DNA of 64,000 bases, from contig NC_052109.1 in the NCBI RefSeq assembly GCF_012273895.1, positions 62,001 to 126,000 on the forward strand. Direction: 5' to 3'. A model generated the notes under the pieces. The model was not told where the DNA came from. It ran no database searches and saw only the letters and a program-made list of their open reading frames with translations. Position 1 is the stretch's first letter. The number at the start of each line of letters is the position of its first letter. The position numbers were made by a program, and so were the translations under genes. Shown here in pieces: positions 38,547-51,786 of the stretch. This DNA is from Zerene cesonia (taxonomy: Eukaryota > Arthropoda > Insecta > Lepidoptera > Pieridae).

Positions 38547-38910
38547 CTAGCTTTCCCCCCGTGATTTGCTCGCGTAGTCAAAACAATATCTTATATATAA
38601 AATTCTCGTGTCACAGTTTTCGTTGCCATACTCCTCCGAAACGGCTTGACCGATTCCTCTGAAATTTGGTAAGCATATTGGGTAGGTCTGAGAATCGGCC
38701 AACATCTATTTTTTATCCCAATATTCCTACGGGATACGGACTTACGCGGGTGAAACCGCGGGGCGCAGCTAGTAGTCTATAAAATATAGTGGTATAAAAT
38801 AGTCTATGTCACTCTAGCCTGCTAACTGTCTCCATCAATAATTATATCATACAATCTCTCTGTTGGGGTGTGACAGAAGGACAACCTTGCACACTCAGTA
38901 TTAATAATAT
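38547..38910 (-). mobile_element. Older Helitron-like element interrupted by copy B
   Basis: The two parts flank copy B. The left part, 38547-38588, reads ACTAGCTTTCCCCCCGTGAT then TTGCTCGCGTAGTCAAAA. The right part, from 38773, reads AAAATAGTCTATGTCACTCT and continues to GACAGAAGGACAA...GCACACTC...ATTAATAATATTA. Together they match the usual order of the GGAAAGCTAG family (compare 12595-12787 on the opposite strand). The element was present first and was split by a later insertion. The 5' boundary near 38910 is approximate. Confidence 0.6.
38589..38772 (+). mobile_element. Young non-autonomous Helitron-like element, copy B
   Basis: A|TC...CTAG|T ends, 184 bases, nearly identical to copy A at 35500-35697, with the same 3' hairpin GCGG-GTGAAA-CCGC. 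It lacks the 13-base segment of copy A. It is inserted inside the older element at 38547-38910. Non-coding. Confidence 0.85.
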
Positions 38911-41900
38911 TAATAACAATTCGAGAAACATATCACTTGTTTCCTATTACTCTAGCAACTGAAATTTAATATATTTAAAGCTTCAAATGTTTCATTTACA
39001 TGTTAAGAAATTAAGTTCATAGTAAATAAATTGCGATACATTTCTTATAAAAAATATACATTAAGTATAAATTGTATACTTATATACACATTATAACTGA
39101 TGATAATAGTAATTAATAAATAGAATTTTATCATCTCATTTGCTTTGAAGCCGTGGCGAACAGCCAGTGTTTTATAATTGCGCAAATATCTGATACGGCC
39201 AAGTTCCAAAAGTATCTTGTAAAGATATGAAAACCGGCTTAAACAAAAATTAATTCCCTCAAGTGCAGAAATGAAATGATAAAAACTTTTTTGAATTAAA
39301 GACAATCGCTTTTAAATCCAGGTTTTATACAGTTTGGTGCAATTATTTTAAGACGAATAAAGCTCTGTTCCATTTTAAAACAAAGAAAGATTGTAGCTTC
39401 AATGTGAAGATACTAATGTGTTTAAAAATAAATATCAACCAATATTAGCCATATTTTCAAATAAAGAGAGCTTCTATTATTAATATAACTGAGGATATCT
39501 TAATATTTCCTGTCCTAAATTAAAATTCAAACGAACCCTCAAAAAACGATTGTTTACGTTATCAAAATGCACCTTTTCTAAGAACATTACTGAAGCGTAA
39601 ACGTTAGTAATAGCTTTTTTTCCACGATCCTAAGCTAACAATTTTAGAAGACATTCTCATTGGCAAACTGCAGCGAGCATAATATTGTTTTTTGATCAAG
39701 TATTAGTCCTTATCACGTCGGTGTAAGAGTGATTTTCCTATATGTGTGTGTGGAAGCTTGGTGGGTGGCCGGGAACAGTGGTGTCTGTCTGAGTTTGAAG
39801 CAAGGGCTCGTGTTACAGCCCGTAGCAAAGATAATAAATACAGCATGACCAAGTTTGCGTGAACTGAACTGTTCATGGATGCTTTAATGTTCTAGTTGAT
39901 CTAAAAATATTAAACCAGCCTGCAAATTAATCCTCATGAACCAATCCTACTTTTTATATAAGTAGTATTTTGTTAGATATAAATGTATTGTATAAAATTT
40001 AATAATTTTTACAAACAAACGAGAGAAAACGACTTCTGTTTTCAACAGCAGCGCAGGCTCATGTGTGGAGATGTGGAAAAGGTGAAGAGATCGGATTTTT
40101 CAATTGACGATGAAGTAAAACATCGTGAGGAAAACGGCATGTGCAAGAATCAAATCTCTACGACAAATTCAAATTATTATAAATTAGTGTAAATATATCG
40201 TTTAGATGGTACATATAATATTGATATTTTCTAAATAATTACCATAATATTAGCATTTGACAAGAGACATCTACCAATCTGCACTTGGCCAGTTGATGGT
40301 TCATTGCAGGCCTGATGATGAAGGCTATTAGCTACACTAAAACTTTACCTCCACTCAATTGTGTTATCCTTTTTGAATCTAGCGTGAATAGATTAGGCGA
40401 CCTTCAAGTACTATTTGAATAAATGTATTATTTACTAAACAATTACATATTCAAATCTCTTGAATGGCATAGCGAATACTATTTGAATATTGCCTTGATT
40501 TTAGGTTAATCATTTTGATTTGTTGTTTACTTACAACCAGACTGTGATGAAACTGTTTGACCTCTGTATGCCTATGATATATTATTGTGTTCATTATCTT
40601 CCTCTTATCTTATTTATTGTTCATAGAACATTTTTTGCCACGTTGAAAATTCTGATGTGCACATGTTTTTAAATTTTCCACATAGTATGAGTTTTTTTAT
40701 GTTAATGAATTCTGCTTGCAAATAAACACGAGGATCATGTGACCAGCGGCTCGCTCGGTCTAACGAACGGCGGGCTTTAATTAGTGCATTAATTTGCGAA
40801 CGGTCTCTTTGTTCCTCATAAGCGCTCGTTGTTACGTGTAACAGTATTAGGTACGGTCTGCAAAAATCGCGTGCAAAAATTGCGTGAAGAATTTACATGG
40901 GTTATGCTTATTGAAGCACCAGAAATTAAGTTAACTATAATAATTTTTAACAACAATTTAGGTTGCATTATGACAACAACTTTCCTATTAATACTTATTT
41001 ATGACCTTGATCGTAATATTACTAGTATTTATTATTAATATCACGATCGATATTATTAAGTAAACCTTGAAGAGGTGAGACGGAATTTGTATTAGTAAAA
41101 ATTACAAAGTTCTAAAATAATCGCTGAAGCATGTACTCATTAAACCATAATTGATTTTGGACTCAATTTGCTGCTTCCCCCGTCAGTCGTCAGCTGTCCT
41201 TACCTTAATTAGCTTTGCTGAGCGCTTTGTTGTAGATTATTAACTTCTTCATTATAAATTGAACTAATCAGTCATAATTAAAATTGTTTTTAAATACCAA
41301 TCCGTCATTGGTACATAATTAAAGTATATAAAAGACAGAGCAATTTTTAAATAGAATGTAAATGTTGCCAAATAAAAGAAAAACGTTGAACGTTCAAAAC
41401 AAAAATATTTTGCTGTCGGTCCGGAGCGTCAACAAAACACAAATGCGAAAGCGACGGCATTGTGTTAAAACTCGTTTATCTGTCGGCACCACGCTGATAA
41501 CTTTTATGTTGTCGGTACACGAAACAGGCGCGTTGTTGATCGATGTACAGGATAATTATATATCTATTTAGTCAATTACAATTGAAAGCTCTCGAACGAA
41601 GAAAAAGTTATAAATAATAATATGTAAAAGATGATTTTAGTGGACAGATGTATTTAAAAACGTTTCATGTGTTACTTCTTGCTGTGACAACAACTTGAAC
41701 AAATTGAAATAGGGGATGGAAATTTGTAACGACCAGTGATTGCAAAATACAAATATTTTTTGTTTAATTAGCATTGTAAATTATCAAACGTATCTTACAT
41801 TGTAAGTTGTTATTACCTTGCTATTTCGACCAGTTATGGAATGATATAATTAACTTGAAATGAAACATGATCAATGTTTCATTTCTGCTTTCATTAATTG

Positions 41901-43070
41901 GTTCATTATATGGTGTATTAGCATAATTCGCTTTTTGCTTCGAATCGACACGATCTTAACATATCCATAATATGAAAATGGCCATACGCCTGTTAGAGCG
42001 GAGGCCATAACGACATTCCCGCGAGTGGCTCGGGAACTTGGGGCATTACTAAGTGCCTACAAAATTACTAATGGTTAGTCATAAATGTCGACCAAAACGC
42101 GACTGTCGGAATGTAATACACGGTGGCCGTTTATGCGTAATTATGACTTATATATATGACACTCTAGCGTCTGCCTGCGGCTTCGCGTGGTATATTCAAT
42201 GTAAGTTGTAATAAAATTTTCCATTTTAGCGTTATTTTTTTTTTTTAATTTTGTAGTCACTAGGTATTTTAATCCAATTCATTTCTGTAATAAAATTCTC
42301 GTGCGTAAAACTTGGCAATAGTTTTACGTACGTCAAATTTACAGAAAAATTTACTCATGAGTAGGTAGCTAGGTATATCATTAATATATTCTTACTACAT
42401 TGATGATTCTTACTAATATCAACATAATGACAAGGAATAATATTTTACCAAAGATCGTATTTTTATCCCAATATTTTTCTGATTAAAAGTTTCCATATCA
42501 ATCTTCCACACTATCTCCGAGTATAAAATCTCACTGATCGGTTGCTGCGTGAAAAAGGGAAAAACGACAAGCTCATTTTCGCATTAATAATATTCCTCAC
42601 TAGGTAATATACCGCGGATCCAACCGTACGGAACCCACGTTTTATCTTGACGCAGACACTTCACAAATGTTTCATAAAATTAATAGATGTTATAAAGTCA
42701 TACAATATTTACGACGGCTACAATCTATGATAGTTATTACGGGACAGGCTGACATTATAGTCATTGATGTGTAGCTATAAATATGATCTACCTATAATTT
42801 CTCGAAAATAATGTTAATAAAACATTGTTGAAGTGAAACTTCTTTAGAATCGTTGTGATTTCAAACCTGATGCAACGGAAAAACGACAGGTAAGAGACAC
42901 AAATACAAAAATGTGTAGAATGAAGCCGGCAAAGAATGAGACGGAAATATACATACTATTTTATATTTTATATATATTCATCTCATTCTTTTGTCGATTT
43001 ACTGAAGTTTCACTTCTATCGTGTGTGAATCGCACACACACCTTTTTTTTGCATAAACAAGGATTTTTAT
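38911..43070. other. Intergenic, no gene seen
   Basis: AT-rich. A possible regulatory patch lies at 40740-40860. A short frame at about 40040-40190 starts near a pyrimidine tract and CAG (acceptor-like) but has no recognisable content. A fragment GCCTGCGGCTTCGCGTGG at about 42172-42189 resembles the ends of the Helitron-like repeats. Confidence 0.4.
40740..40860. promoter_or_regulatory. Candidate regulatory patch with homeodomain sites
   Basis: GC-richer sequence with AGCGGCTCGCTCGG, a TAATTAG at 40778-40784 and ATTAATTTGCG from about 40789, then CATAAGCGCTCG. Closely spaced homeodomain-type cores in an island without a reading frame. Role inferred. Confidence 0.25.
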
Positions 43071-43126
43071 AGAAATTCTAGTGAAGAATTCACATATGTA
43101 TTTGTGTATTCTACACTAGAATTTCT
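43071..43126. repeat. Long near-perfect hairpin
   Basis: Arms of 24 positions with 22 pairs: 43071-43094 against 43103-43126, an outer perfect 13-base part AGAAATTCTAGTG, two single mismatches, and an 8-base loop. Size resembles a Dicer-type hairpin, but the lower stem does not extend. A small palindromic transposon (MITE) is an alternative. Confidence 0.6.
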
Positions 43127-46100
43127 GCGAACAGTACCTGCGAATCAACTATTAAAAGAATAAATAATCAGAGACTAAGAACTGAATCTTAATAAAGAAC
43201 TGGGACGGGTTGCATCGCGGAACAAAAACATCAAATACATAAAGCATCGACGGTCTGAATGAGCGAATGCACGATCTTTGTGCACATTTAAATACAAAAG
43301 TGTCTGAATAGTAGTTCTCTATAAACGAGGTCTAAATCGCCTCACAAGCACATCGGGGTTCCATTAGTTCACATGAAGCACGCCGTGGGGGGCGGCCCTC
43401 GTTCATATCGCGTTACTCCGCGCACATTGCTTTTCCGTCATTGTCTGCCGCGCTCAAGCATGTTAGGCAGCCAGCGTTGTACGTCGGCACACTGTCACAC
43501 ATCGCCAAGGTTACTGACCTGGGATATTTCGTGTCGAAGGCATTCGAATTGCAATAACCTACCGTTTAATATGCATCGCTCGCTCCGCTTCGTGTCAAGA
43601 TCGTAGCGCGGGTGGGGGCAGCGATGTACGCAGTGGAAGGCTAGTGGGTAGCTGCGGTTGTGTCGGGTATGACAGCATCCGGCCGAGGCGCTGTGCAGGA
43701 AGCGGACGCCGCAATCGATATCTCTGTACACACTACACTGTAACAGCTGCTTTATGTTTATCCTCTCTAACTTCGAAACCGAAGGATGTTACGTAATGGA
43801 ATACTTACGGCACTTTTGCATTCCATATTTCATATTCGCCGCGTTCGTTTGAGACTTTGTTTCTCCCGGGTCGGTTATTTCTCACACGCTACAGCTTAGG
43901 AAGATGAATGGAAATGTATCTATGTCAAATACATATAATGTGTAATCTCAATAAGTTAAAACTGAAGTGTTTCAATTATGCTATATATTCTCCTTGGATC
44001 TTCTTACTTATTATACATAAAACAACTTAACAGCTTTTAATTAGATATGGAATGGAGAGGTAACGAGTTATCCACATAGACCACTTTAACTACCATAAAC
44101 TTATATCGACATGAAATCTATCACAATTTTTCATGGAAAATAACAATTTTTATGTCTATTGTATTATTCAAGTAAAAAGGAATTTTTACTCCGTACGATA
44201 CATTTCTACAGTGAACAATTTTTTCAGCTGTGAATATGGCGCTGTCTGTGAGCTAGGCATGCCCGCCGGCGTCGCTTCACGCTGCAGCGAGCCAGGCCAA
44301 TCGCAACCCGACAGCGGTCGACACACGCACATCAACTGGATGCATCTATTATGCTCCGGCGATAAAGGGGACTTAATGTGTTCAGTGTCTCCCGTGATGT
44401 AAATCGATCGCATCTTAAGTGGTTTTATGTCCTGTTCCTGCACACGGACTCGTGTGGATGAATTTCGATATCTCTTCTGAGATGTCGAAGTCAATCATCC
44501 GTAAGTAATGGGAAACGTTACATTGTATAAGCTGTATATACATATATGATACATTTAACATTGGATTGAATCGTTATGTACATTTAGTCTTTGCTCGCGT
44601 TCCAATTGTAAATCTAAGCGATATATGAATCTGCCTGAAGACACAAGAACGTTTTATTAAAACGAAAAGTCAAAATCAGAAATTTAGATAAAGTTTAACG
44701 ACAAACACACGCACAGAGGAAATGAATGATTATGTATTACTGGTAAAATGCGACAGTCTGTATAATATCTGTCTGTTATGCTACAAAGGCTAAACACAGC
44801 ACCTTTGGGTGTAATTAGGAATTAAAATATGTAGTTGAAGGCTTAGTGCGAAAGTACACCACATTTTATTTTTCAATTATAAAAAAAAATTATAACGTCG
44901 ATAAGGAAACGTTCAGAAACTGTTTAGAATACGAAATGTGAATCTGTGTACATGTGACTATATTTTTAACGCTTTCCTATCTTGCTCGGTGAGTTCACTC
45001 CGAGGGTTCCACAATAAGCCATTGTTTCTACGCTATTTATTAATACGGCTAAATTCAAACCACTTTGTTGTATTTGTCTCGCATTTGTATGAAGCATTGT
45101 TACAGCAAGGTTGATCATTCAACGTCAGCAATCACTCACCTTATATAGACCTATTCACTTAATTTAAAAAATAACGGTAACAATGGCTTCGCTACTGCGA
45201 ATAGACAATTGTATATTTTGTTGTTTTTATGTATGTTATTATAACATATTTGTATGAATCGCTATTATATTCGAGATTGAAGCAAGTGACTATGGCTAGT
45301 CATGGGATTGGTAGTTGTCTGAGAACTGTGTCAGTTAGTTTATACATTCTATTTAGATAACACCTTCTTGTAAAGATAGATAATTACATTTAACATATTA
45401 TGTGTAAGTAATTTGCAAGGAGGAAATAATAAATTAAAATTCTACGTTATATCAAGTTAAAACAATTATAACTGTAAATTCAGAAATCACTATAATTAGC
45501 ATGATCTAGGAATAATTGCGTACACTATCACAGAATTTTTATTTAAATTGGTAGACAAACGTACATACCCGTAGTTATTTTAATATCAGTCTATATATTT
45601 ACTCACATCTCCTAGGACTAAACCAAACATAAAATTAATGTTATTGAGCCCGACCGTTTATCGTCATTTAAACATTATCCGCTTTATGTGATTTGTTGTC
45701 GATCTTCAAACGAGTCAAAGGTCGATAAAAGTGGAAACACAAAAAGGTTCCAGCAGCCGTATCTGTGACGTGTTTAACATTTAGAAGCTTGTAGCTTTCT
45801 GTCATAATATTTTGTTACGATTTTAAAACATTAACATTATCTTTTGGCTTTTTGTTATTTAAATATTGACATTGTTTTTGTGAATGATTACAAAACACAG
45901 CGTTTATTACGAACCTCACCTTATCATTGAAATAACTTCGTAAACAAAATCAATAAAAAGTTATAAGGTTATTTAAATAAGCGTTCAATTGATTGTCGTG
46001 TTTGTGAGACGCAAAAATGTTGGTCGAAATGGTATTTACAAACTTTCTCGTAACATTACGTGTTTGTTGTAAGTAAAAAGGGTAAACGTAAAGGCATGGC

Positions 46101-48333
46101 GAACTGGTTCGCACACAGCGTGCGCCGTCCGCTGTGCGTTCTCACGAATTCGTCCTTCCTGTTGACTCAACTGATGTGTGCCGAGCCATTATGTGACACG
46201 TGGGGCTTCGGAGATGTACACATGGAAACATTGGACTTTATCTCGCAACTCTCGCTGGGAAAATACAATAAGTACACCGCTTACCCCATTATATATCATT
46301 GATCATGAAAAACACCGATCATCCTAAATTTATATCCTAAATATATACTTTAAGTAGTTTCAGAATGACAATTTAGCCTAGGTAATTAAGTAACAAAACG
46401 ATCCGTACGTTACAATCTCAAAGGAATCTAATGCATTCCTAGTCATCGGCAGACGGCAGGCCACTGAGCTCCGGAGTAATCATTGAACTGGCTTAATGTG
46501 AGTCCATTTGTTGCCGAAATGAGGGTAACGCTACACTATTAGTGTAATATGGATAGACTAAAACATAGCCAGAATATTAAGATCTTCTTGTGGTATGATT
46601 GTACGAATGACACATAGACCAAGTTGTTGCTATATCACTGATGCAAACGCTATAAATAAAAGTAATGAATGAAACACACACACGGTACTTCAGCTTTTGT
46701 TCGGCTATGAACAGACTGATTTATTTCTATCAATTTCTTCAGTTCTGGAAGTTTTAAAATCTTCTTTGAAATTTAAAAAATTAAAACAAATAATATAAAT
46801 TTTGTTATATTCAAACTAACAACAAAAATATCATCCAAATTATTAAGTACTAATCCGAACATGTGTATATATTATTTATAGTGTTTAATACTGATAATTT
46901 TGTAGTTAGAGATAAACATTTTTCCAAAACAATGTTTAATCTTGAACGACAGCATACGTGTCCTTGCGACGGGTAAGCAACAGCCCACCGCGGTTAACGC
47001 CTTCCATTATCAGGCGACGCGGACGTCTACCTAAAAACTAACTATGGCGATATTATCTTAAATGTTATTATACCAATAACTTTATATTCATGGCGAGGTA
47101 GTTGACGACCTTACTGAATAAAGACGGCAGCCAAAAATGTCACATTAGGCATCGTGCTCTCTATTTATAAATCGAAACATGTTCTATTGAACTTCCGACA
47201 GATGTCAATGGTGCTATTTAAATTTTGCTCGAGGAAAAATATTAGATTGATAGGCACTTGGGTTTTTTTTTAACAAAGAACGCTACGAAAAATTATTCAT
47301 ACGACACCATTTGGTATTTTTTTCCTGCTTTAATAATAAATACGATTATTGATTAGGTCTTCTTGGTAACAGAGCATCGTAGGGAAACCGCGTGACAGTT
47401 CATATAAATGAGCTGATTTAAATATACCCATTTGTTGCGTAGCATCGCTCAGCTTGTACACGTATTAGTGAGAGAAAATATAGGGCACTACTGTGGGAAA
47501 TTTGTGGCGATTAAAATACTGTTATGTTTTTAAAAACATGCCATGTGTATCCAGCAAATAGTACCACTTAATTACGAGTTATAACTACATACTGTCAAAG
47601 CAAAACATAACTATCAACACAAATATGTTAAGTAATGAAGGAACAAAATTAGATTCAAGGATGACATAAAACCTCACGAACCAACATTCGAGTCTTGTTC
47701 TCGTCCAATGGAGTTCCCGTGTCCCGCAAGCGATGGAGCATTCATCAGTCGAAACTCAATGCCAGGCGCGACGAGCATGCGAGCCGACCTCAGAGATGAA
47801 TTATGCAAATACCTCGAGATAAAACGGCTATACGCGTGTCGATGTCGCATCTTAATCAGTTCGGACACATTTATATGGCGGCCATTAGGCTAAAGTTTTC
47901 ATTCGAGAATTGACGTCACGTTTTTGGTGAGTGAGCACTAATCACGTTAAGGAGTAATTAGATCGCAAGGCGAGGATGTATGGCGCATTAACCTACTTAC
48001 TGACGGAGTTATTATAAATTTAGCGGAACGTTTTTCAGAACATAAATAGATTTATAGTTTGTCTCTTGCTAGGTTTCTATACAAAACATACAGTAAGTGT
48101 GTTTAAATAGTGAATCAAGACTTCTAAAGGAAAATAAGCAAGTCTTGTTTACTACATCACGAATCTTTCTCTATATGATGTTTGCTATTTCCGTACATTA
48201 AATATTTTTAAAAGATCAAGTTTTAAGCATAAAACTGCTGCATACTGCAGTATGTAAGATAATTTTTTTTTCTCTTTATTGTTTGTATCTTCACGTAAAA
48301 ACCGTATCCAAGGGAACTAGAGACTAAAATGAA
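43127..48333. other. Intergenic with GC-richer islands
   Basis: Islands at about 43360-43740 and 44230-44480 carry overlapping open frames on both strands, none with splice support or a recognisable protein. A CRE palindrome TGACGTCA is at 47911-47918 inside a GC-richer patch (47815-47970) that also has AGTAATTAGATCGC. No RNA gene seen. Confidence 0.4.
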
Positions 48334-48384
48334 CAGTTGCCGAGATATTACAAACATCAAAAATTTATAATATCTCGGCAACTG
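48334..48384. repeat. Perfect 17-base inverted repeat (hairpin)
   Basis: CAGTTGCCGAGATATTA (48334-48350) and its exact reverse complement (48368-48384), separated by 17 AT-rich bases. It lies about 80 bases upstream of a Helitron-type 3' end at 48468 and may belong to that element. Confidence 0.75.
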
Positions 48385-48424
48385 AGAATTTATAAATTGA
48401 AAATGACATGCTTATTCGATAATC

Positions 48425-48468
48425 TATGTAGTAAATTTTGTAGTAGTCGAAGCCGCGAGGAAAGCTAG
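48425..48468 (+). mobile_element. 3' end of a Helitron-like element
   Basis: GTCGAAGCCGCGAGGAAAGCTAG|T matches the GGAAAGCTAG|T terminus of this family. The 5' boundary is not recognisable. The element may extend back across the hairpin at 48334 to about 48275. Confidence 0.45.
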
Positions 48469-48749
48469 TCTACTATAGATTACACTATATACAGCAAATA
48501 ATTGATATACTAGGTACATGTATAAATGTTATGAAATTCTTTATTGAAACCTAGAATGTTAATTGAACTTGAATAAGTTGCAACATATAACATTTGTGAC
48601 ATAGCTACGAAATTTCCCACAGCACTGCGGCAAGGAAATACCAAACTTACATACGACAATTTATATTTGCATTAATCTTGGTTGTGTTACCTGTAAATAT
48701 AAGTCATAATAATTTTTATTTAATATAAAACAAAGCGCAGAACCGCCTT

Positions 48750-48912
48750 TTTTGCCGAAATTGTCAAACTATACCAAATTTAAATGACACCAAATGGCAG
48801 ACACTAGCTTTCAAATAAAAAAAGAATCATAAAAATCTAAAATAAAGTAAGAAACATAAAATGGTATAGCCGAATTGATAATCTCCCCCTTTTTGAAGTC
48901 GGATAAAAAAAA
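48750..48912 (+). repeat. Degenerate dispersed repeat
   Basis: Contains ACTATACCAAATTTAAATGA, TTCAAATAAAAAAAGAATCA and GCCGAATTGATAATCTCCCC ending in TTTTTGAAGTCGGATAAAA. This series is a frequent lepidopteran repeat tail. Class (LINE 3' end or non-autonomous element) cannot be decided from one copy. Confidence 0.45.
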
Positions 48913-51574
48913 CCGAATGCATATTCTGAGTATGACTTGTTTCATTCATTTGTTCGTCATTTGAGAAATTAGTTTACTATTGACACTTTCATTTTTGCAT
49001 ATTAATTTCATACGGCAGTTCACATCATAATATGTTGTATGATTGACTCACCAGCAGGCATCCGCTACGGGTATACGCGTCGAGTCGGCAAAGCTATCGG
49101 CCTGTGATCTCGCGAGCATTATGTTATCAGTCGCAGCCGGCGGTTCGCTCCATTTTCACATTTCCCCGTTTCCCGCCAGCTGCACTCCGTTAAAACCCCA
49201 TTTGGGCTCATTACGCTCACGCACATTACACTGTAATGTGGTTTTTGTTGGACACTTTTTGTGGCGCATCGGGAATGAGTTGCGTACCTAATAGTACGGA
49301 ATACCGAGGGCTACGTGCTTCGCTTATGTTCGCCACTGTCATTTATTTGGTAGGCGTAGGGCTGTCACAAGAGACGGTTTTTAAAAAGTCCTTATAACAA
49401 TTTCTTTTTGTTAACAATTTTGTTCTAAAGTAATAAATCTATAGTCTTAAGGCAATAAAAAGCCAAAAGGACGGAAATACTCAGGCAATATTAATCTCAA
49501 GGACTCACTTCCGTCTTCACTACCTGTATTGTATAAAATTTAAGAGCATTGGAAAAAATCCCTGGCATAAATACCATATTTTTTCTTTACCGTGCAAAAA
49601 TGAATAACATAATTCTAATAACACTGCAGGCAGCCCTATTTACACTGTCCTTTTTCAACACACGGCCGCCTACGAGAGAGATAAGGCGAAGCTAAGGCGT
49701 TATCGTGCGGGAATGCCGTCGGAACTGAGCTCCAAATAAAGCAACATAACTCAACCCGAGAAAAAGCTGGCATTGTACGTAACTAGACCCTCCGCTACTC
49801 CGCCTAGATGCTGTTTCTTGAAAGTTGAGCGATGATTTAGTGAGCTAGATAGCGCATGGTCGAGCTAACAGCTGGGTGTGTCATTGTTTGTAGAAGGATG
49901 ACGTCACTAGACATTTTAGTTCCAATTGCGTATGCTTTTTAGATTGAATTATTATTATTTTTAGATTGAATTAAATTATTGAAAATTTTTTTCCTTGAAA
50001 GTTTTAAAATTTTATATTTTTCCAGATTAAACAAACACTTTAAATGCATGGATAACGATAAATCAATACCTATCGTAATGTCTTTATTTATTAATGTGAA
50101 AGATTATATGTAGACTCCGTATTTTTTTATGTTGATTAGTGTTGATACTTTGCTTTAGAGATTCAAATGAGTGTAAAGTGAAGTTCCTGAACGGAACATT
50201 TGCGACATCTAGCCTGTTCTGATTCCTCGATTCGAAACGAAACGAAAGAACGAAAGATCATGATTCGCAATTTGCAGCGAATTGTGTCGAACACTATTAC
50301 GAAACCGTGTCGGCGACGTGCAATTTTTTTAGATTATGAAGTTATTGCTTTAGTCATACCTTATTTTCTACTTCCCATTATATTTTTATGACAGTGCAGT
50401 GTGTATCGCCTGCATGCTTGCTCCAAATGATCCTTACGACTGGGAACTCGTACGTTGGAGTATTTATACGTCTAGAGAAGTTAAAATAAAATACTAAATT
50501 TGGCATAGAAATTATATCATGAAACTATTAAACATACCTATTGATTCTATATTAACGATAATGAATTATTTATGACAGACTAAACAATATATCATTAACA
50601 TTGATACTGCTGATTCCATAAATTAATTTTTAAAATCATTCTCTTCGTCACCATTTTACCCGGTTTCAAAGGGAAATCCCAATCCCATCCCTTTAGATTG
50701 AGATGTTTTACTGCAGTAAAATCAAATACTCAATAAACAAAAGCACTAATGAATTAATATTATTGATAAAGATGTACTATTTTATTTAGCTACAAAACTT
50801 AGTACCTAAGTTATTAAAACAATGCCCTACGATGTCGCTGGCACAGATGTTTGCTTCTTTTCTATATCAATTGTACCATAAATAGCCAATTCAGTCAATA
50901 TATACTGGTCTCATTTTGGGGTAATAAATACACTTAACATATATTTTCCACATATTTAGTAATCTTTTTCTCAGTTCTGAGATGGAGTATACCGAAGAAC
51001 CTAGAAGATAACCTAGCAGATGTAGACAATGTATCAGTAACCCGTAAATATGAGAAAATAAAGTCATTGCCTACTGGTGGCATAGATATTTGAGTTTTCA
51101 GACGCAAACTGCTTGACTACTTTTGATAATACCTGGTCTACTTGGAAGAACGTAGTTTATATACTAAAATAACACATGAGCTAGTGAAGAGTCGTTCTAC
51201 CGCGAAACCGCGCGGCTCATCTAACCTTCAATAATTCAAACAATTAGACAGTACCTTAATCATTGCTTTTTTTTTCATTTTGGAATTGCAAATTAATATA
51301 TATTTCCAGTGTTTATTAATGAGCGCTAAGTGAAGCCAGTCCATGGTATTTGGGTATGTCTCACCTCGCTCGTAGATCACTAGCCGGGGTTTATGCTAAG
51401 GCCGATAACGTCACTCACCACGTAACTACAACTTGACCTTTCTAAACACGTTCGAGAGAAATCTTCATTTGATCCTTGAGCAAGTTTGTTAGCTGTAGTA
51501 TTTTGTATTATAGACTTACCGACACTCCCAATTGAGCGTGTAAATATTTAAATTATTTCTTAATATATGAGCTT
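48913..51574. other. Intergenic, no gene seen
   Basis: A GC-richer island at about 49050-49290 holds an 82-codon open frame without recognisable features. A perfect TGACGTCA lies at 49899-49906. The remainder is AT-rich spacer. Confidence 0.4.
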
Positions 51575-51786
51575 CTGGCTGCGCCCCGCGGTCTCACCCC
51601 GCGTAAATCTATATACTGTAAGAATATCGGGATAAAAAGTTGAATATGTGTTATGCCAGTTGTCCAGCTATCTCCTTTATCACCAAATTTCATTGCAATC
51701 GGTTCAGTATTTGCATGAAAGAGTAACAAACATATACATACACATACATCCATCCTTACAAACTTTCGTATTTATAATGTATAAGT
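51575..51786 (-). mobile_element. Chimeric Helitron-like element with shared 3' module
   Basis: On the minus strand it begins near ACATTATAAATACGAAAGTT, continues TTTGTTACTCTTTCATGCAA and AACCGATTGCAATGAAATTT, and ends TTTACGCGGGGTGAGACCGC then GGGGCGCAGCCAG. The last 60 or so bases match the 3' module of copies A and B, while the 5' part is a different family. The expected terminal CTAG has become CCAG. Non-coding. Confidence 0.65.

Noticed and set aside
40010..40195. Possible exon after a pyrimidine tract and CAG
   Set aside because: The frame is short with no recognisable motif, and the acceptor-like context is common by chance in AT-rich DNA.
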